This document shows, piece by piece, positions 1 to 6,359 of a stretch of 7,287 nt of DNA. How positions within the stretch are numbered: position 1 is the first letter of the stretch; every line of letters begins with the position of its first letter. The notes under the pieces were generated by a model. That model had not been told where the DNA came from and did no database searches. It was given only the letters and a program-made list of their open reading frames with translations. Source of the DNA: an uncultured bacterium. Its GTDB lineage: Bacteria > Planctomycetota > Phycisphaerae > Phycisphaerales > SM1A02. The stretch covers positions 1-7,287 of the forward strand of contig CAIPQY010000427.1 of the NCBI GenBank assembly GCA_903867275.1, read 5' to 3'. Both the position numbers and the translations under genes were made by a program.

Positions 1-905
1 ATGAAGGGCAGCATGCTGAGCTTGGTGCCCAGGATGGCCGCGTACTCCTTGCGCTTGCGATCGAGCGCGGTGACATCGGCGGTGTCGACCACCGTGAAGT
101 GCACGGCCGTCTTCACCGAGAGGTCGAGCGCCTGGGCGATCTTGCGACGCACGCCACGGAATGGAATGCGCTGCTTGATGCCGTCGGTGTTCACGGTTGG
201 CATGGCCACCATTGGCGCGACGGGGCGGGCCTCGATGGTGGCGGGGGCTTCCATCACCTCGGGTGCCGGAGCGATGGGCTGCGCCAACTGCACGCGCGAG
301 GCGGCGGTTTCGGTGGCCACTTCGCGACCACCCTTGCTTGCCGACTCCACATCGGTGGCGGTGACGCGGCCACCACGGCCGGTGCCGTTCACGCGCTGGA
401 TGTCCACGCCCAGGTCGCGCGCGATGCGGCGCACGGCTGGGGTGGCCAGCGACTTGCCGGCGGTGCCGGCGCTGGATTCACGCTCCACCTTGCGGGCGAA
501 GCGGCTTGGCACGCCGAGCGAACCACTCATGCTGCCGACCACGGTGCCGGCGTCCTCACGCTCCTCTTCCTTGGCGGCTGCCTTGGGTGCGGCGGCGACG
601 GGCGCAGCCACGCGTGGGGCGGGTGCAGGCGCGGGCGCCGCACCACCGACCTTGTAGCGAACCAGCACGCTGCCGACATTGATGATGTCGCCGGCGTTGC
701 CGCAGAGTTCGCTGATGACACCGGTCCAGGGCGTTGGCACTTCCACAACGGCCTTGTCGGTCTCCATCTCGGCGATGGTCTGGTGCTCCTTCACGGCATC
801 ACCGACATTCACGCGCCACTTGATGAGTTCGGCCTCATGCACGCCTTCACCGAGGTCGGGAAGGATGAAGTGGCTCTTGTCGTCGGGTTGCTTCACGCCA
901 GCCAT
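1..905 (-). CDS. 2-oxo acid dehydrogenase E2 component (dihydrolipoamide acyltransferase), C-terminus cut off by window edge
   Basis: This is the acyltransferase core subunit of a 2-oxo acid dehydrogenase complex. It passes the acyl group made by E1 to CoA via a swinging lipoyl arm. About 301 residues are visible. An N-terminal lipoyl domain (about residues 11-87) has the motif EMETDKAVVEVP, with K51 as the expected lipoylation site. An Ala/Pro-rich linker follows (about 88-112), then a peripheral subunit-binding domain (about 152-187: LATPAVRRIARDLGV, then GTGRGGRVTATDV). A second flexible linker leads to the start of the catalytic domain from about residue 243 (IPFRGVRRKIAQAL). The frame is open to the window edge, so the HxxxDG active-site motif is not visible. 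ATG at 905 is preceded by GGGGAGA and lies 16 nt after the E1-beta stop. There is one lipoyl domain. Known for the family: domain order and role. Inferred: branched-chain acyl substrates, from the neighbouring leucine dehydrogenase; pyruvate (acetyltransferase) remains possible. Confidence 0.93.
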   Translation of the reverse strand, partial: MAGVKQPDDKSHFILPDLGEGVHEAELIKWRVNVGDAVKEHQTIAEMETDKAVVEVPTPWTGVISELCGNAGDIINVGSVLVRYKVGGAAPAPAPAPRVAAPVAAAPKAAAKEEEREDAGTVVGSMSGSLGVPSRFARKVERESSAGTAGKSLATPAVRRIARDLGVDIQRVNGTGRGGRVTATDVESASKGGREVATETAASRVQLAQPIAPAPEVMEAPATIEARPVAPMVAMPTVNTDGIKQRIPFRGVRRKIAQALDLSVKTAVHFTVVDTADVTALDRKRKEYAAILGTKLSMLPF

Positions 906-921
906 GGTTGTCTCCCCTGCC

Positions 922-1890
922 TCAGTAGGCAGCGATCTCCTCGATGGCACGCGCGATGCGATCGGCATCGGGCATGTAGTCGAGCTCCAGCTTGTAGTAG
1001 GGCATGATGGTGTCGAAACCGGTCACGCGCTGCACGGGTGCCTCCAGGTGCAGGAAGCAACGCTCCATGATGCGGGCGGCGATCTCGGCGCCGAAACCGC
1101 AGGTCTTGGGTGCCTCGTGCACGATCACGCAGCGACCCGTCTTCTTCACGCTTGCCTCCACGGCATCCATGTCGAAGGGGTACAGCGTGCGCAGGTCGAT
1201 CAGCTCGATGCTGCGACCGCTGCGCTCGATGGCCTGCATGCACTGCACCACGCTGGCGCCCCAGCTGACCACGGTCATCTGCTCGCCCTCGCACACCACG
1301 CGGGCCTTGCCCAGCGGCAGGGTGTACTCGTCCTCGGGCACCTCCTCGCGGAACGCGCGGTAGATGCGCTTGGGCTCGAAGAAGATCACCGGATCCGGAT
1401 CGCGGATGGCGCTGATGAGCAGTCCCTTGGCGTCGTAGGGACTGCTTGGCATCACCACCTTCAGGCCGGGGGTGTGGATGTAGATCGACTCGGGGCTGTC
1501 GCTGTGCAGCTCGGGCGCGTGGATGCCGCCACCCACCGGCACGCGGATGGTGAGCGGCACCGTGAAGGCGCCGCGGGTGCGGGTGCGCATGCGCGCCGCG
1601 TGGCTGCAGATCTGGTCGTAGGCGGGGCCCAGGAATCCCTCGAACTGGATCTCGGGGATGGGGCGCAGGCCGGCCATGGCCAGACCGATGGCCGTGCCGA
1701 TGATGCCGCTCTCGGCCAGCGGGGTGTCCACCACGCGCTTGCCACCGAAGCGCTTGTGCAGCCCTTCGGTCACGCGGAACACGCCGCCGTTGGCGCCGAC
1801 GTCCTCGCCGAGCAGCAGCACGCGTTCGTCACGCTCCATCTCCTGGATGAGCGCGAGATTGATTGCCTGGACCAGTGTGAGGTTTGCCAT
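922..1890 (-). CDS. 2-oxo acid dehydrogenase E1 component, beta subunit (branched-chain or pyruvate type)
   Basis: Beta chain of the thiamine-diphosphate-dependent E1 decarboxylase, working as an alpha2beta2 heterotetramer with the upstream alpha chain. The 322-residue length is normal for the family. Visible landmarks are LLGEDVG (26-32), the segment DTPLAESGIIG (55-65) whose E60 matches the family's cofactor-activating glutamate, GGIHAPELHSDSPE (121-134) carrying the conserved histidine H129, and PGLKVVMPSSPYDAKGLL (141-158). A C-terminal transketolase-like domain contains IDLRTLYPFD (231-240) and ends near GFDTIMPYYKLE. The frame extends 16 codons further to an ATG at 1936-1938. I chose ATG at 1890 because it starts the conserved MANLTLVQAINLAL block and has a good Shine-Dalgarno; the longer form would overlap the alpha gene. 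It lies 10 nt after the alpha stop. The PGLKVV and PYDAKGLL region resembles Bacillus-type pyruvate and branched-chain E1-beta alike, so substrate is inferred from context. Confidence 0.95.
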   Translation of the reverse strand: MANLTLVQAINLALIQEMERDERVLLLGEDVGANGGVFRVTEGLHKRFGGKRVVDTPLAESGIIGTAIGLAMAGLRPIPEIQFEGFLGPAYDQICSHAARMRTRTRGAFTVPLTIRVPVGGGIHAPELHSDSPESIYIHTPGLKVVMPSSPYDAKGLLISAIRDPDPVIFFEPKRIYRAFREEVPEDEYTLPLGKARVVCEGEQMTVVSWGASVVQCMQAIERSGRSIELIDLRTLYPFDMDAVEASVKKTGRCVIVHEAPKTCGFGAEIAARIMERCFLHLEAPVQRVTGFDTIMPYYKLELDYMPDADRIARAIEEIAAY

Positions 1891-1896
1891 GGTTGT

Positions 1897-1902
1897 TTCC
1901 TC
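1897..1902 (-). promoter_or_regulatory. Ribosome binding site deciding the E1-beta start
   Basis: On the minus strand GAGGAA lies 6 nt before the ATG at 1890 and overlaps the TGA stop of the E1-alpha gene (1901-1903). This supports the shorter E1-beta start over the in-frame ATG at 1938 inside the alpha gene, and suggests translational coupling of the two E1 chains, which are needed in equal amounts. Confidence 0.75.
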
Positions 1903-3034
1903 AGTGATGGCCCTTGGTGGGCAGTTCGATGACGGCACCCTCGATCTGCGAGGGATCCTGGCCGATGCTGTGGGTCTGCATGGTGTCGCGCTGCAGCAAC
2001 AGATCGGCGGGCAGCGTCTCGTACATGCTGTCGAAGAACTCGGCGCGCGCGGGCGGCGTGATGGTCTCGGCGCGCTCCACGGCGGCCGTCACCTCGCGCT
2101 CCACGCGCTCCAGCAGTTCACGCTCCTTGGCGTCGCTCCACAGACCCTTCTTCACCATGTGCTTGCGCACGCGGATCAGCGGATCGCGCGACTTCCACTT
2201 GTCCACCTCGGCTTGATCGCGGTAGCGACGGGCGTCGTCGGCGGTGGTGTGGTCGCCCAGGCGATAGGTGACCGCCTCGATGAAGTAGGGGCGGCCCTTG
2301 GTGCGCGCATGCTTCACGGCCTCGCGGAAGCAGTGCACCACGGCGAAGATGTCGTTGCCGTCGCACTGGATGGTGTCCATGCCATAGGCGATCGCGCGCT
2401 GCGCCACGGTGGGGGCGCTGCACTGGATCTTGCCCGGCACGCTGATGGCCCAGAAGTTGTTCTGGCAGCAGAACACCACCGGAACATCCAGGTTGGCCGC
2501 GAAGTTCATGGCCTCGTGGAAGTCGCCCTCGCTGGTGGCGCCGTCACCGAAGAAGGTGCAGGCGATGCGCTTCTCGCCACGGTACTTCGAAGCCCACGCC
2601 AGACCTGTTGCGTGCAGCATCTGCGTGCCGATGGGCACCGCGATCGGCGTGGCATGGTGCGGACGGGGCATGGCGTTGCCACGCTCGTCGCCCATCCAGT
2701 GAAGCAGGATGCTCTCCATGGGAACGCCGCGCCAGAACAGGCCGCAGTTCTCGCGGTAGCAGGTCACCAGCCAGTCGTCGTTGTTCAGCACATAGGCCGC
2801 GCCAAGGCTGGCGGCTTCCTGACCCATGTTCTGCGGGTAGGTGCCCATGCGACCGGAACGCTGCAGCTTGAAGGCCACCTCGTCCAGATGGCGGCAGGCA
2901 CTCATGTGCTCGTACAGCTTCACCAGGTCGGCGTCGGGAATGAGTCCCTTGCCCAGCTTCTCGTCGAAGCGGCCGTCCGCGTCGAGGATCGACACATGGT
3001 CGATGGTGGTGGTGAGCACGTTCTTGATGGGCAT
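1901..3034 (-). CDS. 2-oxo acid dehydrogenase E1 component, alpha subunit (branched-chain or pyruvate type)
   Basis: Alpha chain of the thiamine-diphosphate-dependent E1 enzyme, which decarboxylates a 2-oxo acid and acylates the E2 lipoyl group. At 377 residues it has normal length for a separate alpha chain. The thiamine-diphosphate motif starts at GDGATSEG (163-170) and ends at QNN (191-193), the family's GDG-X(about 27)-NN arrangement. The active-site loop YRLGDHTTADDARRYR (257-272) contains H262 and corresponds to the loop that carries phosphorylation sites in mitochondrial homologues. The substrate-side segment RSGRMGTYPQNMGQEA is at 59-74. The start ATG at 3034 has GGAGG 5 nt-spaced upstream, and the gene follows the leucine dehydrogenase stop after 66 nt. 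The HxTxADD loop resembles the branched-chain E1-alpha pattern (HHSTSDD) but also occurs in enzymes annotated as PdhA, so naming is uncertain. The adjacent leucine dehydrogenase favours branched-chain 2-oxo acids. No defect is visible. Confidence 0.95.
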   Translation of the reverse strand: MPIKNVLTTTIDHVSILDADGRFDEKLGKGLIPDADLVKLYEHMSACRHLDEVAFKLQRSGRMGTYPQNMGQEAASLGAAYVLNNDDWLVTCYRENCGLFWRGVPMESILLHWMGDERGNAMPRPHHATPIAVPIGTQMLHATGLAWASKYRGEKRIACTFFGDGATSEGDFHEAMNFAANLDVPVVFCCQNNFWAISVPGKIQCSAPTVAQRAIAYGMDTIQCDGNDIFAVVHCFREAVKHARTKGRPYFIEAVTYRLGDHTTADDARRYRDQAEVDKWKSRDPLIRVRKHMVKKGLWSDAKERELLERVEREVTAAVERAETITPPARAEFFDSMYETLPADLLLQRDTMQTHSIGQDPSQIEGAVIELPTKGHH

Positions 3035-3100
3035 GAAGACCTCCGTGGTTGGAAACGGACCGAGTGAGCGGGCGAGTCTACTTGGCTTGGCGGATCGGAT

Positions 3101-4171
3101 TCAGCGCGCGGCGGCCGTGGCCGTCTTGCGGTTGGTGCGACCGTGCTCGATGCGACGCTTGGCGTAGCTGACCGCAGCCTCGTAGGCGCTGGGCAGGCTG
3201 TTGGCCTCCTTCAGCACCGCGGTGGTGGTCTGCTCGATGTGGTCGATCTTCTGGTTGATCTGCGCCTCGGTGAGACCGATGTACAGGCCGGCCAGGCGGA
3301 TCAGGCCACCCGCGTTCACCACGAAGTCGGGGCCGTACAGCACGCCCGCGGCCTTCACGCGCGCACCATCGTCGATGGGGTGGGCCAGCTGGTTGTTGGC
3401 CGTGCCGCACACGATGGAGCACTTCAGGTTGGCGATGGTGCGCTCATCCAGCACCGCGCCCAGGGCGCAGGGGGCCAGGATGTCGCACTTGGTGTTGAAG
3501 ATGTTGCCGTCGGCGACCGTCACGCCCAGTTCCTTCACCGCCTTCTCCAGGTTGGCGTTGTTGGTGTCGCTGGCGACGATGGTGGCGCCCGCTTCCTTGC
3601 ACAGCTTGGCCAGGCGGAAACCGGTCGCGCCCACACCCTGCACGGCCACGGTCATGCCGGCGAAGTCCACCTTCTTGCCCAGGTGCTTCAGGCAGGCCTT
3701 CATGGCGTTGAAGCAGCCCTGCGCGGTGAAGGGCGAGGGATCGCCGCCGTGGCTGACCGAGTCGCCACCCATCACGTGGTTGGTCTCGGTGGCCATCCAG
3801 TCCACGAACTGCGGCGTCACGCCCACGTCCTCGGCGGCGATGTAGGTGCCGCTGAAGGTGTCCACGAAGCGACCCATCGCGCGGCCCTCGGCCTCGGTGG
3901 CGGCGGCGCCCGGCTTGGCCAGGATCACGCTCTTGGCGCCACCCATGGGCAGGTCGGCGGCGGCGGCCTTGTAGGTCATGCCTTCGCTCAGGCGCAGCAC
4001 GTCGCGGATGGCCTCGGCCTCGTCGGTGTAGGCCCAGCGGCGCGTGCCACCGAGCGCATTGCCAAGCACGGTGCTGTGGATGGCGATGATCGAGCGCAGG
4101 CCGGTGGCCTCGTCGTGGTGGAAGGCGAGACGCTCGTGGCCGTGATCAGCGAGAAGTTCGAAGAGCTTCAT
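3101..4171 (-). CDS. Leucine dehydrogenase (Glu/Leu/Phe/Val dehydrogenase family)
   Basis: NAD-dependent oxidative deamination of leucine, valine or isoleucine to the 2-oxo acid plus ammonia, reversible. The 356-residue length is that of bacterial leucine dehydrogenases, and the key positions fall at the Bacillus numbering: GGTRRW (41-46), EGMTYK with K68, GGAKSVIL with K80 (the catalytic lysine) and AEDVG with D115. The Rossmann domain has VAVQGVGATG (175-184; GxGxxG at 179-184) and an acidic D202 at the end of the second strand, expected for NAD rather than NADP. CDILAPCALGAVLDE (229-243) and CGTANNQL (255-262) are family blocks. The C-terminus ends in a basic and Ala-rich tail (about 339-356). 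Start ATG 4171 has AAGGA about 10 nt upstream, a slightly long spacing. It lies 42 nt after the acyl-CoA dehydrogenase and directly before the E1 genes, so its 2-oxo acid product would feed the next enzyme encoded. Phenylalanine or valine preference cannot be excluded by eye. The usual Bacillus names are bcd or ldh. Confidence 0.95.
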   Translation of the reverse strand: MKLFELLADHGHERLAFHHDEATGLRSIIAIHSTVLGNALGGTRRWAYTDEAEAIRDVLRLSEGMTYKAAAADLPMGGAKSVILAKPGAAATEAEGRAMGRFVDTFSGTYIAAEDVGVTPQFVDWMATETNHVMGGDSVSHGGDPSPFTAQGCFNAMKACLKHLGKKVDFAGMTVAVQGVGATGFRLAKLCKEAGATIVASDTNNANLEKAVKELGVTVADGNIFNTKCDILAPCALGAVLDERTIANLKCSIVCGTANNQLAHPIDDGARVKAAGVLYGPDFVVNAGGLIRLAGLYIGLTEAQINQKIDHIEQTTTAVLKEANSLPSAYEAAVSYAKRRIEHGRTNRKTATAAAR

Positions 4172-4213
4172 GGTGGTGATGTCCTTGTGATGAATGGGGA
4201 ATGCGGGATGCGC

Positions 4214-6154
4214 TCAGACGCTGACCTTCTCGCCGGCGAACACGCTGCCGGCACCGAACTGCGGAATGTGCGTCTGGTCGGGCTTGGCACCGGTGCCGCG
4301 GGCGGCATCGGGCGTTCGCTCGGGAATGATGTAGTGCGCGTTGGGCAGCTGGTCGATGCGCTTCAGCGCGGCGGCGGCCGCGGCCTTCATGGTGACGTCG
4401 CTGTTGTCGTGCAGCGAGCGGATCTCGCGCTCGATCTCCAGGTTGGCCATGGCGTTGAAGTGCCGCACCATGGCCATCTCGTAGGTCAGCGCATCGCCGT
4501 CGAGGCCGTTGCGCAGGTTGCGATCGAGCTTGGACAGCGCGCACAGCATGCCGTGGATCCACAGGGCGCACATGGAGATGCGGGCCTGCACCATCTGGTT
4601 GGTGATCAGGCGCTCCTCGTGCTCCTTGAATGCCATCTTCACCACATGGCTGTGCTCGCGGATGCGCAGCATCACCTGCGCCATCATGGTGCGCAGGCGC
4701 GGGTGCGCCTTGGAGAAGGTGGGCATGCCGCCGCGCATGCCGAGGAACAGCTGCGCGCCGATCTTGGCCGCGCTGCCGATGCTGCGCAGCGGGTTGTTCT
4801 TGATCGAGAGCATCCATTCGCCCAGCTGCTTGCTGCCGTAGGCGAACACGAAACTGTGCATCACCTCGTTGGCGCCTTCCACGATGATGTTGATGCGGCT
4901 GTCGCGCCAGATGCGCTCCACGCTGTTCTCGGTCATGTAGCTCTCGCCGCCCATGATCTGCAGGGCGTCGTTCACCACGCGGTAGCCCATCTCGCTGCAG
5001 AACACCTTGCACAGCGCGGTCTCCAGCATGATGTCCTGATCATGGCGGTCCAGGAAGCCGGTGGTGGCGTACAGCATGCCGTCCATGGCGTAGACCAGCG
5101 CGCCCATGTGCGCGATCTTGTCCTGCATCTGGTCGAATTCGGCGATCGCGCGGTCGAACTGGTGGCGGTACTTCGCCCACTTCACCGCCTGCTCGTAGGC
5201 GAAGGTTGCGCCGCCCAGCATGCCGGCGCTCAGCGTGCAGCGGCCGTAGTTCAGGCAGGTGAGCGCCACGTTCAGGCCGCGGCCTTCCTTGTGCAGCAGG
5301 TTCTGCTTGGGAACCTTCACGTTGGTCAGGCGAACGCGCGCCTGCCAGGTGCCGCGGATGCCGCACTTGCTGCGGTTGCGGCTGAAGATCTCCACGCCTT
5401 CCATGTCGGGAGTGCAGATGAGCGCCGTGACGGCGTCCTTCTCCTTGCCGGTCTTCGGGTCCTTCATCTTCTGCTTGCACATCACGGTGAACAGGCCGCT
5501 GAGCGCACCGCTGGTGGCCCACTTCTTCTCGCCGTTCAGCACGTAGAAGTTGCCGCAGGGGCTGATCTCGCAGCGCGTCTCCTGGCCACCGGCGTCGCAG
5601 CCCACGTTGGGCTCGCTCAGGCAGAACGCGCTGAGCGTGTTCTTGGCCATGCGGGGCAGGAAGCGCTTCTTCTGCTCCTCGGTGCCGAACAGCATCACCG
5701 CCTTGCAGCCGATCGACTGGTGCGCGCTCACCAGCACGGCGGTGCTGCCGCAGGCGCGACCGATGCGCTCAAGCGCGCGGTTGTAGCTGGTGATGCCGAA
5801 GCCGCCGCCACCGAACTCCTTCGGAATGGTCATGCCCAGCACGCCCAGGTCGAACAGCTTCTGGATGGCCCATTGCGGGATCTCCTGACGCTGATCGATC
5901 TCGAAGGTGGGGTGCTCGGTGCGCAGGTAGTGGTCGAGCGAGGCCAGCAGCTGGTCGCAGCGCGCGGTCTCCTCGGCGCTGGCGCCGGCGGGGTACGGGA
6001 AGAGCACGGACTCGCGGAAGTGGCCCCAGAAGTAGTTCTTCACCAGGCCCATCGTCTCCGGATCGGGGCCGAGCATTTCCTGCGCCTGCTCGATCTGCTT
6101 GCGATCCTTCTCGGAAACGTTCTTCAGGTCCTTGGCGAGGTCGGTGGTGCTCAT
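4214..6154 (-). CDS. Long acyl-CoA dehydrogenase, VLCAD/ACAD9-like, with C-terminal extension
   Basis: FAD-dependent acyl-CoA dehydrogenase, forming the 2,3-enoyl-CoA and passing electrons to electron transfer flavoprotein. The chain has 646 residues, against roughly 380-400 for ordinary short- and medium-chain members. After an N-terminal extension of about 80 residues come the alpha-helical domain (LFDLGVLGMTIPKEFGGGGFG, 100-120, in two blocks), the signature AFCLSEPNVGCDAG (176-189), and the beta domain (NGEKKWATSGA, 207-217). In the C-terminal catalytic domain, RHQF (330-333) and QIMGGESYMTEN (399-410) precede IIVEGANEVMHSF (423-435), where E426 aligns with the catalytic glutamate of VLCAD. 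This reads EGANE instead of the usual EGTNE. Residues from about 447 to 646 form an extra, mostly helical C-terminal domain as in VLCAD/ACAD9, including an Ala-rich run near 590-597. An open frame extends to 6250, but ATG 6154 has a near-ideal Shine-Dalgarno. Substrate is unknown: architecture suggests long acyl chains, context suggests branched short ones. Confidence 0.93.
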   Translation of the reverse strand: MSTTDLAKDLKNVSEKDRKQIEQAQEMLGPDPETMGLVKNYFWGHFRESVLFPYPAGASAEETARCDQLLASLDHYLRTEHPTFEIDQRQEIPQWAIQKLFDLGVLGMTIPKEFGGGGFGITSYNRALERIGRACGSTAVLVSAHQSIGCKAVMLFGTEEQKKRFLPRMAKNTLSAFCLSEPNVGCDAGGQETRCEISPCGNFYVLNGEKKWATSGALSGLFTVMCKQKMKDPKTGKEKDAVTALICTPDMEGVEIFSRNRSKCGIRGTWQARVRLTNVKVPKQNLLHKEGRGLNVALTCLNYGRCTLSAGMLGGATFAYEQAVKWAKYRHQFDRAIAEFDQMQDKIAHMGALVYAMDGMLYATTGFLDRHDQDIMLETALCKVFCSEMGYRVVNDALQIMGGESYMTENSVERIWRDSRINIIVEGANEVMHSFVFAYGSKQLGEWMLSIKNNPLRSIGSAAKIGAQLFLGMRGGMPTFSKAHPRLRTMMAQVMLRIREHSHVVKMAFKEHEERLITNQMVQARISMCALWIHGMLCALSKLDRNLRNGLDGDALTYEMAMVRHFNAMANLEIEREIRSLHDNSDVTMKAAAAAALKRIDQLPNAHYIIPERTPDAARGTGAKPDQTHIPQFGAGSVFAGEKVSV

Positions 6155-6159
6155 GCGTG

Positions 6160-6165
6160 CTCCTT
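6160..6165 (-). promoter_or_regulatory. Ribosome binding site deciding the acyl-CoA dehydrogenase start
   Basis: AAGGAG on the minus strand lies 5 nt before the ATG at 6154. The frame stays open for 32 more codons to an ATG at 6250, but that stretch reads like translated leader (Cys- and Arg-rich, unlike the family) and would cut through the inverted repeat at 6237-6265. The short form starting MSTTDLAKDL is therefore preferred. Confidence 0.8.
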
Positions 6166-6236
6166 GGCGGTGGTTTGGGGTGAAGCACCATTCAACGCCA
6201 AGGCACCGCCTGCGACAATCCATGGACGGCTCAAGT

Positions 6237-6265
6237 GCGTGAATATGCACAATGCATATTCACGC
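6237..6265. repeat. Perfect inverted repeat (13-bp arms, 3-nt spacer), candidate operator or leader hairpin
   Basis: The left arm is 6237-6249 (GCGTGAATATGCA), the spacer is CAA (6250-6252) and the right arm is 6253-6265 (TGCATATTCACGC). All 13 pairs match. It ends 82 nt before the acyl-CoA dehydrogenase ATG, in the 205-nt spacer after the crotonase gene. On the minus strand it is followed by ACTTGAGCCG, with no T-run, so it does not look like an intrinsic terminator. The symmetry and promoter-proximal position fit a binding site for a dimeric repressor, or a hairpin in the leader RNA. I see no convincing sigma-70 -35/-10 pair around it, and I cannot match it to a known regulator's consensus. 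Confidence 0.7.
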
Positions 6266-6322
6266 GGTTATGCGTAGATGCTTTTGCAACCTGTGGATAG
6301 GTGCTGAAACCCGGTTCCCCGC

Positions 6323-6349
6323 ATGCATGACGCATGCATAGAGATGCAT
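6323..6349. repeat. Cluster of three ATGCAT palindromes at helical spacing
   Basis: ATGCAT occurs at 6323-6328, 6334-6339 and 6344-6349, so the starts are 11 and 10 bp apart, about one DNA helical turn. The first two sit within repeated GCATGCAT units (6321-6328 and 6332-6339). Positions 6323-6339 also form a dyad with 7-bp arms ATGCATG / CATGCAT around the spacer ACG. The cluster begins just past the stop codon of the crotonase gene (6360-6362), in the same spacer as the larger inverted repeat, whose right half contains a further ATGCAT (6252-6257). There is no T-run after it on the minus strand. Possible roles are a protein-binding array or a weak hairpin in the 3' end of the crotonase message. 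The function is unknown. Confidence 0.55.
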
Positions 6350-6359
6350 CGGGCGCCGC

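Noticed and set aside
679..3067. Two long plus-strand open frames (679-1932 and 1658-3067) opposite the E1-beta and E1-alpha genes
   Set aside because: They are in register with the sense codons of the E1 genes and arise from the same codon bias. The sense proteins have clear family motifs; the antisense ones have none.
3035..3100. A terminator or internal promoter in the 66-nt gap between leucine dehydrogenase and E1-alpha
   Set aside because: I find no stable hairpin with a T-run and no convincing -35/-10 pair; only the Shine-Dalgarno GGAGG for E1-alpha stands out.
6155..6250. A 32-residue N-terminal extension of the acyl-CoA dehydrogenase starting at ATG 6250
   Set aside because: The extension is Cys/Arg-rich and unlike the family, it starts inside the inverted repeat, and the downstream ATG at 6154 has AAGGAG at 5-nt spacing.
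6237..6265. The inverted repeat as an intrinsic terminator for the crotonase gene
   Set aside because: On the minus strand it is followed by ACTTGAGCCG rather than a run of T, and the arms are AT-rich in the core. The hairpin shape alone is not enough.
3143..6277. A 1044-codon open frame on the plus strand, antisense to leucine dehydrogenase and acyl-CoA dehydrogenase
   Set aside because: It is codon-for-codon complementary to both real genes, and the 42-nt spacer keeps the frame. It stays open only because the genes avoid TTA, CTA and TCA codons, as is typical at high GC. Its product is rich in Ala, His, Val, Leu and Gly and has no recognisable domain.
6292..6300. A DnaA-box-like 9-mer, TGTGGATAG (8 of 9 to TGTGGATAA)
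   Set aside because: A single imperfect box with no second box, no AT-rich unwinding region and no replication genes nearby is not evidence for an origin.
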